This document shows positions 1 through 6,600 of a stretch of 7,599 nucleotides of DNA, one piece after another. Positions within the stretch are counted from its first letter, which is position 1; each line of letters opens with the position of its first letter. This DNA is from Thermoplasmata archaeon (GTDB lineage Archaea > Thermoplasmatota > Thermoplasmata > Thermoplasmatales > Thermoplasmataceae). The stretch lies in assembly GCA_021797055.1 (NCBI GenBank), contig JAKAAI010000083.1, positions 1-7,599 of the forward strand, in the 5' to 3' direction. A model generated the notes under the pieces. That model was given only the letters and a program-made list of their open reading frames with translations, did no database searches and was not told the origin of the DNA. A program made the position numbers and the translations under genes.

Positions 1-174
1 CCTCCAAGACAAAAGGACGAGGACATAATAGAAGGTGATTCTACAGGCACTTCTATGCAGGTGTCTAAGCAATACCCTCCAGCTACGAAATCAGAAAAAA
101 CATGTCCTTCGTGCGGCGAACCTGTCAAACCGGGAATGAAATTCTGTCCTTCATGCGGTGAACCACTCAAATAA
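1..174 (+). CDS. C-terminal end of a zinc-ribbon protein (5' partial)
   Basis: Reading frame 1 is open from the first base to a TAA at 172-174 and gives the last 57 residues of a protein whose start lies upstream. The tail has two CPSCG knuckles, with cysteines at partial-protein residues 35, 38, 49 and 52 (C-x2-C-x10-C-x2-C). This is the short zinc-ribbon found at one end of many archaeal membrane and regulatory proteins. The preceding 30 or so residues are polar (Asp, Glu, Lys, Ser, Thr, Pro) and look like a flexible linker. The ribbon should bind one zinc ion, probably for protein or nucleic-acid contact rather than catalysis. What the main domain does cannot be seen. The gene converges on the membrane-protein gene with a 4-base gap. 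The T-rich stretch after the stop lies within the end of that gene. Confidence 0.85.
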   Translation, partial: PPRQKDEDIIEGDSTGTSMQVSKQYPPATKSEKTCPSCGEPVKPGMKFCPSCGEPLK

Positions 175-178
175 AGGT

Positions 179-571
179 TTATTCTTTCTGCTGCGCCGCA
201 TCATCCTGCGTCTTTGCCTCTTCAACAGGAGTTTCCTCTTTTGTATCAGGAGCAGGCTCCTGTTCAAGTGTTGTCTTGGGTTCCTCTACCTTTGCCTCTG
301 TCTTCATAGATTTCTTCTTCTTCGAATTATAATGTAAAATAACGCCCAGAATTATCAGAACAAGTGCGCCAACGGGGATATAGAAATAGACAGCAAAGAA
401 TCTGTCAAAAGCGTGGCTGAATTCATAGGCAGCTGCTACAATTCCATCGGCAATTGCTATTATAAGAAATATCACAAATACGCCAATTCCTATTATTGTC
501 AGGATCGGAAGCCTGAAAAATCTCCTTGCTAAGGTTGGCTTCATATTTTCATCTTTGTTCGGCATCAGCAT
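179..571 (-). CDS. Small two-span membrane protein with charged tail, unknown function
   Basis: This encodes 130 residues from the ATG at 571. I do not recognise the family. Two hydrophobic segments, about residues 21-49 and 58-81, are joined by a short loop with His, Asp and Arg. A lysine cluster (84-87) follows directly, and then a tail of about 40 residues rich in Glu, Lys, Pro, Thr and Gln that is probably disordered. The lysines suggest, by the positive-inside tendency, that the tail is cytoplasmic. The start is uncertain. ATG codons lie at 571, 565 and 544. A minus-strand TATA box (588-593) is centred about 25.5 bases from the ATG at 565, which favours a leaderless start there and a 128-residue product. 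The gene is divergent from the glucoamylase gene and convergent with the zinc-ribbon gene. A real gene is likely from the coherent membrane topology and the promoter. A structural or scaffold role is only a guess. Confidence 0.75.
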   Translation of the reverse strand: MLMPNKDENMKPTLARRFFRLPILTIIGIGVFVIFLIIAIADGIVAAAYEFSHAFDRFFAVYFYIPVGALVLIILGVILHYNSKKKKSMKTEAKVEEPKTTLEQEPAPDTKEETPVEEAKTQDDAAQQKE

Positions 572-587
572 AGTATAGAATGGATGC

Positions 588-593
588 TATAAA
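588..593 (-). promoter_or_regulatory. TATA box of the small membrane-protein gene
   Basis: On the minus strand this reads TTTATA. Its centre is about 19.5 bases from the ATG at 571 and 25.5 bases from the ATG at 565. The second spacing is the usual archaeal distance from TATA centre to transcription start, so transcription may begin at or near the ATG at 565. No Shine-Dalgarno-like sequence precedes either ATG. Confidence 0.5.
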
Positions 594-636
594 CTGTTTC
601 CTTATGAATAGAATTAGAATAAAAAGACCATAATAC

Positions 637-671
637 TTTTACGATATTGCATGGAACGTAAAAATGCAATA
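637..671. repeat. Two interleaved inverted repeats between divergent promoters
   Basis: TTTTACG (637-643) pairs with CGTAAAA (657-663), and TATTGCAT (645-652) pairs with ATGCAATA (664-671). Both matches are perfect, and their arms alternate (A, B, A', B'). The block lies between the TATA box facing left (588-593) and the one facing right (706-714), about 35 bases upstream of the latter. This position would suit a regulator binding site acting on one or both genes. An RNA pseudoknot is unlikely because no bases link the last two arms to span the first stem. In AT-rich DNA each repeat alone is near chance level; the interleaving is what stands out. Confidence 0.3.
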
Positions 672-700
672 CTTCAGTACAGATGTGGCTGACAATAGAA

Positions 701-714
701 GCGAACTTAAATAT
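701..714 (+). promoter_or_regulatory. BRE/TATA promoter of the glucoamylase gene
   Basis: A purine-rich BRE-like GCGAA (701-705) is followed by the TATA-like CTTAAATAT (706-714). The TATA centre is about 24 bases before the GTG at 734, so the transcript probably starts at or very near the start codon and lacks a leader. A second TATA-like string, TATAAA at 716-721, is too close to the GTG to serve it well. It would place the transcript start inside the gene. Confidence 0.5.
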
Positions 715-733
715 CTATAAACAATAACGGCGT

Positions 734-3121
734 GTGTTAAAAACCGGCGCCGAGGCGTTGGGTTCTCCAGGCATTGATCCAAGATGGGCGAGGGGTGACA
801 AAGACGGGATTGGAACTGCTTACAGATCATCATCCCGTGTGTGGTTTTCTATCTGGAACGGCATCCTTACCGAGGTTTATTATCCACATGTTGACAAACC
901 ACAGATACGTGAATTGATCTTTTCATTCACAGATGGCTCAACTTTCTTCATAGATGAATCCTCCCTGAACCATAGAATCGAAAGAATAACTGAATATTCG
1001 CCTTCTTACAGGATAATTTCTGAGGACCAGAATCGGAGATTTACACTGATAAAGGAGATCATTACAGACAATTATGCACCATCAGTAATTATAAACGTCA
1101 AAATACTGCATGGAGAGAACTGGAACGATGCAATCTCAAGTTATTTCACAATTTATCCACATATTGATGGGGAGGGGAAGAACAATCATGGTTACATCCT
1201 GCACAGGAATTTTGACAGGATATTCATCGCTGAAAGAAATGGCACATACATGGCTGTGAAGGCAAGCAGCCAGTTCGTAAAGTCCTCGGTTGGATATGTA
1301 GGGAGAAGTGACGGCTTTACAGATTTGAAGGAGACATTCAATTTGAGCAGGGAATTTGATAATGCCTCCTCCGGGAATATTGCATTCACTGCAAAGGTTC
1401 TTTTGCAGCAGGAAACCGGGACAAACATAATATTATCATTCGGCAATAGCCAGCCAACCGCGTTATCGAGATTATATCAATCACTATCTGTGCCATTTGA
1501 TTTCCACCTTGAAAGGTTCACGGCATCCTGGAAAAGGAAGCTCGAATCCATACTGGATCTCGGAAAACATTCTAAGGATGGAGGAAATCTTTACAGGATG
1601 TCATACAGCCTCATAATGTCTCATGAAGACAAGACACATGAAGGCGGCATCATTGCTTCGTTATCCATACCTTGGGGTGAGCTATCTGATGACAGCAACA
1701 AAGGCGGCTATCACCTGGTATGGAGCCGGGATCTTGTAAACGCAGCAACCGGGCTTTTGGCAGCAGGCGATCTTGAAACGCCTCTGAGATCCCTTATCTA
1801 TCTTAGTGCAAATCAGCGTGAGGATGGGAGTTTTCCCCAGAACTTCTGGGTAAGCGGTGAACCTTACTGGAATGCAGTCCAGCTGGACCAAACAGCCTAC
1901 CCGATAATACTTGCCTATCAGCTTTCGAAACTTAATGCACTAAAATTATTCGATGCCAGACCACTTGTATACAAGGCAGTTTCATTTTTGATCAAAACCG
2001 GACCGGTTACACAGCAGGACAGGTGGGAGGAGAACTCAGGTTATTCTCCGGCCACTATCGCTGCAAATATTGCCGGACTTGTATGTGCAGCCTATTTTGC
2101 GGAAATTGACAACCGTTTTGACTTAAGGGATCTTTTTCTGTCGTTCGCAGATTTCCTTGAAAGAAATATCGAGAAATGGACTGTAACGAAGGATAGCCAG
2201 ATCTGTCCGGATATAAAGGAACATTACGTCCGGATAAACCCTGCAGATTTCGATTCACCTGACCCAGACGAGCATCTTGACGGGAAACTTCTGTTGATCA
2301 AGAATGTCCCGTCAGATAAACCAAATACATTTCCTGCCAATTACATTGTCAGCACTGGGTTCCTTCTCCTTGTGCGGTATGGGATCAGGAGTGCTGATGA
2401 CCCGTTAATTCTAAAAAGCGTTGAGGCGGTTGATAGAACCCTGAAGACGGACACTCCTTATGGCCCTGTCTGGCATCGTTATAATGAGGATGGGTATGGG
2501 CAGAATGCTGATGGATCAGGTTTCCAGGGAACCGGAGTAGGAAGAGGCTGGCCGTTGCTCACTGGAGAAAGGGCACATTACGAACTTGCAGCCGGACATG
2601 ATGTCTCATCATTTGTGGAAGCAATGGAAAGACTGGCATCTGATACGCTAATGCTTCCTGAACAGGTCTGGGACCGCGAGGACATCCCAGAAAAGCATCT
2701 TTTTCTTGGAAGAAAGACAGGATCCGCCACCCCTCTGGTCTGGGCCCATTCTGAATATATAAAACTTTTAAGATCGATATCTGATAATAAGGTATTTGAT
2801 GAAATTGAAGAGGTAAAATCCAGATATATTGCGAACAGAAATTCTCTCTTCACACATGAGATCTGGAAGATGAACAGGCAGGTCAAGCAGGTTGAGCAGG
2901 GCAGGCCTTTAAGATTCATTCTTGACAGACCTTTCCATTTAATTGGGAATCTTGACCAGGATCACAAAATCAGATTTGACAATTGCAGAGATACCGGAAT
3001 CGGTCTGTATTTTATGGATATATATGACGGTAATTTGAGTGGGAAGACTGTTACTTTTAAGATATACTGGCTTGACACTTCACAGGAAGACTATTCGCAG
3101 TTTGACATAAAATTTCTATAA
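734..3121 (+). CDS. GH15 glucoamylase-like glycoside hydrolase (glucan 1,4-alpha-glucosidase type)
   Basis: This is a complete 795-residue enzyme predicted to release glucose from the non-reducing ends of alpha-glucans. The N-terminal part, about residues 9-260, has the LGSPGI-x-PRW opening and the VYYPHVDKPQ-like segment of the beta-sandwich domain in long GH15 enzymes. The (alpha/alpha)6 barrel covers about 280-690. It carries the substrate-site motif VWSRD (329-333), the RWEENSGYSP motif with the general acid at Glu432 or Glu433, and GRGWPLLTGERAHYE with the likely general base Glu612. A beta-rich C-terminal module (708-795) resembles the tail of glucodextranase-type members. The GTG at 734 fits the TATA spacing and sits just before the conserved opening. 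No Shine-Dalgarno site or signal peptide is visible, so the product may be cytoplasmic or leave by another route. Glucodextranase or another alpha-glucosidase specificity cannot be excluded. A trehalase is less likely given the long N-terminal domain. Confidence 0.93.
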   Translation: MLKTGAEALGSPGIDPRWARGDKDGIGTAYRSSSRVWFSIWNGILTEVYYPHVDKPQIRELIFSFTDGSTFFIDESSLNHRIERITEYSPSYRIISEDQNRRFTLIKEIITDNYAPSVIINVKILHGENWNDAISSYFTIYPHIDGEGKNNHGYILHRNFDRIFIAERNGTYMAVKASSQFVKSSVGYVGRSDGFTDLKETFNLSREFDNASSGNIAFTAKVLLQQETGTNIILSFGNSQPTALSRLYQSLSVPFDFHLERFTASWKRKLESILDLGKHSKDGGNLYRMSYSLIMSHEDKTHEGGIIASLSIPWGELSDDSNKGGYHLVWSRDLVNAATGLLAAGDLETPLRSLIYLSANQREDGSFPQNFWVSGEPYWNAVQLDQTAYPIILAYQLSKLNALKLFDARPLVYKAVSFLIKTGPVTQQDRWEENSGYSPATIAANIAGLVCAAYFAEIDNRFDLRDLFLSFADFLERNIEKWTVTKDSQICPDIKEHYVRINPADFDSPDPDEHLDGKLLLIKNVPSDKPNTFPANYIVSTGFLLLVRYGIRSADDPLILKSVEAVDRTLKTDTPYGPVWHRYNEDGYGQNADGSGFQGTGVGRGWPLLTGERAHYELAAGHDVSSFVEAMERLASDTLMLPEQVWDREDIPEKHLFLGRKTGSATPLVWAHSEYIKLLRSISDNKVFDEIEEVKSRYIANRNSLFTHEIWKMNRQVKQVEQGRPLRFILDRPFHLIGNLDQDHKIRFDNCRDTGIGLYFMDIYDGNLSGKTVTFKIYWLDTSQEDYSQFDIKFL

Positions 3122-3126
3122 TTTGT

Positions 3127-3276
3127 TTACTTGAGCAGGGAATATTTAAGAGAAACATCTCTCCAGGAGGCAGGATCTATGTTGAACTCCTTGCATATCT
3201 GAGGCACTTCGACACCTTCCTTGATCATTTTTCTTATTTTTCTTACATCCCAGTAAGAAAGCTCAGGCATAACCAT
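3127..3276 (-). CDS. 49-residue helical, possibly helix-turn-helix protein
   Basis: This short gene runs from the ATG at 3276 to a TAA at 3129-3127 and ends 5 bases from the glucoamylase stop. A Shine-Dalgarno match AGGTGA (minus strand, 3286-3281) lies 4 bases before this ATG and 10 bases before a second in-frame ATG at 3270; either could be used. The protein is basic and looks like three helices: about residues 8-20 (YWDVRKIRKMIKEG), 23-32 (VPQICKEFNI, a recognition-helix-like turn) and 35-47 around a Trp. The pattern of a helix, a glycine turn and a second helix with hydrophobic positions suits a small homeodomain-like DNA-binding fold. No family is recognised. It diverges from the protease gene, so a regulatory role there is possible but unproven. 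The ribosome site, promoter and protein-like composition argue against a chance frame. Confidence 0.6.
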   Translation of the reverse strand: MVMPELSYWDVRKIRKMIKEGVEVPQICKEFNIDPASWRDVSLKYSLLK

Positions 3277-3307
3277 GCACTCACCTATAAGAAGAAAAAC
3301 ATCGATG

Positions 3308-3321
3308 CTTATATTCTTTAT
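3308..3321 (-). promoter_or_regulatory. Putative TATA region for the 49-residue gene
   Basis: The minus strand reads TAAAGAATATAAGC here. A transcript starting about 26 bases downstream would begin near 3287, just before the AGGTGA ribosome site at 3286-3281. That gives a short leader, in contrast to the leaderless pattern of the neighbouring genes. Confidence 0.35.
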
Positions 3322-3514
3322 GTTATTCGTTTTCCTGACATATTAGATAATTTATGATCTTTAACGCAGCCTCCGGATTTTATTTAATCATAAGGACACC
3401 ATCTCCAGTAAACGTACTTAAACTCCAGCAAGCAAATGCATGAGGCGGTAAGTATTCAATGGCCGAAATTGGGTAAATTGGAATGAGCTTTAACTATGAT
3501 TTATATTTACGCAA

Positions 3515-3569
3515 TATTCTGCAGACTAACCAACAGAATAGGCTGTTAAAGAATACTGAATAGATTCTT
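3515..3569. repeat. Two inverted repeats upstream of the protease promoter
   Basis: TATTCTG (3515-3521) pairs with CAGAATA (3534-3540), and AAGAAT (3549-3554) pairs with ATTCTT (3564-3569). The string AGAATA recurs at 3535 and 3550, with the similar TGAATA at 3557. They lie directly upstream of the BRE/TATA of the protease gene, where archaeal regulators often bind. The arms are short and could be chance in AT-rich sequence. Confidence 0.25.
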
Positions 3570-3571
3570 AT

Positions 3572-3587
3572 AAGATATTTTATATAA
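3572..3587 (+). promoter_or_regulatory. BRE/TATA promoter of the S53 protease gene
   Basis: A purine-rich BRE-like AAGATA (3572-3577) precedes the strong TATA box TTTTATATAA (3578-3587). The TATA centre is about 26.5 bases before the ATG at 3609, the expected archaeal distance to the transcription start. The message is therefore predicted to be leaderless, and there is no Shine-Dalgarno site before the ATG. Confidence 0.7.
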
Positions 3588-3608
3588 TCAGGACGCTTAC
3601 TTTTACTA

Positions 3609-6600
3609 ATGAGATTTTACCCCACAAATAGAGCGATAGTTCTAACCTTACTTATCGTGGTGATAATGCTCTTTTCGTCCGTATTCGCCGTTGGAAATAT
3701 GTTTAGCACTCAGCAGAGTATAGGAAATTCAAATCCAGTCGGAAGGGTATCTATAGGCATGGAAAACAATGTTGTTTTTCAACTGGATCAAGAGCGTTTT
3801 ATTTCATTTCCAGTCGCACCATTGAGTGTTGATAAAAGCATTTCAAAAGCTTATAACGGCTCAATATCTATCTTGATTACCTTTTCTCTCACCAATCAGA
3901 GCAGGTTAAACTCCTTGCTTTCCAATCTTACGAATCCAGAAAGTTCTGATTATCATAAATATATCACAAGATCGGAATTTGCAGCAAATTTCTCAGTCTC
4001 ACCTAATTTATACGGTCAAGCCGAAAGTTATCTTTCACAGTATCCAGGTCTTAAAGTAAGGACTTATGCTGACAGAGTTTCTGTTGAAGTCACTGGACCG
4101 GCAAGGGATATCGGGGATCTCTTCAATACAAGCATAGTTACCAATGGAAGCAAAGGCTCATCATATTTTGCAGATTCCACACCAAAACTGCCAGAATCCC
4201 TTGCACCATATGTTTCAGATGTCACTGGTTTGTCAGATGCTCCCATGCCCTTGCAGTACAACACGGCAAACAAAAAGGTTCAATTGTCTCAGACCAAATA
4301 TAAGTTAACCGACAATACGTACCCGCAGCCAGTCAATAGCTCTGGAGCCCAGTATATCTATGGATCAGATTTGCAGGTTGCATACGATGAACAATCTCTT
4401 TTGAATATAACATATCCTACCAGTGAGGTAATTGCAACTATTCTCTGGGCTGGCACAAACAGTTCTGGAACTCCGGTTGGTGCTTTTGATCCATCAGACA
4501 TATATGCTTATTACAATGCAACGCTTCCATCATACGAGCCTCACGCAAAAGTCTATGGAGTTCCGATTAACGGTGCTGTTAAACCTGGACTATCTGCTAC
4601 CTATGACACAACCGGTGCTAATGAGGAGAACACACTGGATCTAGAAATGGTAGGAAGTACTGCACCAGGGGCGAACATTTATAACGTATATGGCCCTAAT
4701 TCAACCTATCTAAGCATAGACTCCGCATTTGCATTTATACTGAATCCAAATTCCACTTACAAGGCGCTCGATAACGTTTCTGTCATAACAAACTCATGGG
4801 GTGGCACGGATTCCAATAATACATCTTGGTTTGAGTATCTTCAGGAGGCACAGGCTCGAGGCATAAGCGTTCTGGCCAGCAGCGGTGATTCATGTGACAA
4901 CACTGCAAGCTCAAAATACGTTGGCTCAACAGTAGAATTTCCGTCGGCTATGGCATATGACAATTTTGGAGTCACGGCTGTAGGGGGCGACACACTTACC
5001 CTTGCTTCCAACCTTCATATATTAAACGAGACTGCATGGTACGAAACCAGCTCATATACCAGCGGACACCCAGTTGGCAGTACAGGTGGGATAAGCACCG
5101 TGTTCCAGGAACCCATTTGGCAGATTGACACAGAAGCGAATAATTTAATAAACGGCCAGGGTCGTGGTGTTCCAGATATTTCCGCAATCGCCAACAACAC
5201 AATTGTATATATCACAATAGATGGTACCAGTTATTATGGGAACCCATATTACTATGTATTTTTGGGAACAAGTGTGGCTTCCCCTGTTGAGGCTGGGATA
5301 ATAGCGGAAATAAACGCCGTCCTGAACCATTACAACCAGTCAAATCTTGGTTATCTGAATCCTCTTCTCTACTCGCTTGGAAACAGTCAGATCACCACTA
5401 TGAAAACTACAACCTATACTGGATTCATACAGACAGGAAAGTATAACTCGACCTTGCCAGTTCTTCCTTTCTATAATGTGATGTACGGGCGTAATAATCT
5501 ATATAGTGCAACTTATGGATATAATCTTGTAACTGGCTGGGGATCAATCGACGCATACAACTTGTCAATGTATGTCCTGAATGTAAACAGGAGCCTTTCG
5601 TCTGTTGGATTGAAGGGCGTTTCGGACAATCTTCACCTTACCGGTTTAAATGTGACTTCATACTTTTATAATTCTACTTCTGGTACCTATAATATAGTGA
5701 ATACTGCTTACAACGCATCAATCCAGCAAAACCTGTTTCTGGCTGACCAGTTCGGGGCGCCCATTTACTGGATTCAGAACGTTGTTTACATTAGCGGATC
5801 ACAATCTTCAGGATGGAATGTAAATTACACTGGATGGGTGGTTTTTCCATTTTACGGACAGTATCCAACTCAGACAGTTTATGAGTATAATTTCCCCCTT
5901 GGAGAAACAATATTCATGCCACATAATTTTGACATTAAGACTTGGGTTAGCAATTTAACTGAACCAATGCAGCAAACCATCAATTTTGAAATAAACTCAC
6001 ATATTATCAGCCTTCCTGTACCAGGGGCAGCATACATTATCGATGCCAATAACTATACATATTCGTGGCAGGGACATACATATTACAATGGCCCTTATCC
6101 GGATAACCCGTTTCATGGTGGATTGAATCCGCAATTTGGTATGGTAGGAGGACCCTCTTGTGGTTTAGGAGTCTTTGGGACGCCAACAGCAGGTTCAGTT
6201 TCCGCATACGTTGAACCGCTTGATATGAACAGTTACATCCCGGCGACGACAAATGTCTTCAACGAAAGCATTGATGAAACCGGCGAAGCAGCTTATTCAC
6301 TTGGTTTCACAAATATTAATCAAAGCACATGGACGATATCAGTAAACAGGGGCAGTCAACTCCAGGGGATAGTAGACTGTGCACCGGGTGAGTATTCTCA
6401 GATATTTCAGGAGAATGGCATCCCTGCAGGGACATCATGGAGTGTTAATATAAGTGGCACTGTATATACAACCACATCAAACCAGATAGTCGTACCTCTT
6501 GTCAATGGGTCCTATTTTGCTACCTTTAGTATGCCATCAGGATTCTTTGCATCTCCGTCTAAATATATATTCACTGTGGGTGGGCACTCAACTGATTTTA

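Larger units (their letters stand above)
3277..3608. other. Intergenic region between divergent genes
   Basis: This 332-base stretch holds the promoter and ribosome site of the 49-residue gene at its left end and the TATA box of the protease gene at its right end. Between them I find no intact gene. On the minus strand one frame (3493 down to 3323) is open except for a single TAA at 3382-3380 and reads like protein in places, so it may be a decayed gene. Two short inverted repeats lie at 3515-3569. On the plus strand only a 16-codon frame starting at 3436 is seen, and it is probably not a gene. Confidence 0.6.

Noticed and set aside
175..178. Terminator between the convergent zinc-ribbon and membrane-protein genes
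   Set aside because: The gap is only 4 bases and there is no hairpin; the nearby T-rich run lies in coding sequence and is too weak to call.
637..671. RNA pseudoknot or riboswitch in the interleaved repeats
   Set aside because: There are no bases between the third and fourth arms to cross the first stem, and the predicted glucoamylase transcript starts downstream of this block.
639..833. 64-codon minus-strand frame across the glucoamylase start
   Set aside because: It overlaps the promoter region and the well-supported GH15 start, and its product has no recognisable pattern.
2578..2919. 113-codon minus-strand frame inside the glucoamylase gene
   Set aside because: It is antisense to a conserved part of the GH15 barrel that includes the region just after Glu612; Cys/Ser-rich shadow composition.
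3436..3486. 16-codon plus-strand frame in the intergenic region
   Set aside because: Too short, with no ribosome site or promoter, and overlapping the opposite-strand possible remnant.
4432..4644. 70-codon plus-strand frame in another phase within the protease
   Set aside because: It lies inside the catalytic domain near Glu340 and Asp344, which are intact in the main frame, so no frameshift or second gene is needed.
4996..5330. Three overlapping minus-strand frames inside the protease gene
   Set aside because: They are antisense to S53 motifs (GGISTVFQEPIWQ, RGVPDIS) and overlap one another in different frames, as expected of shadows.
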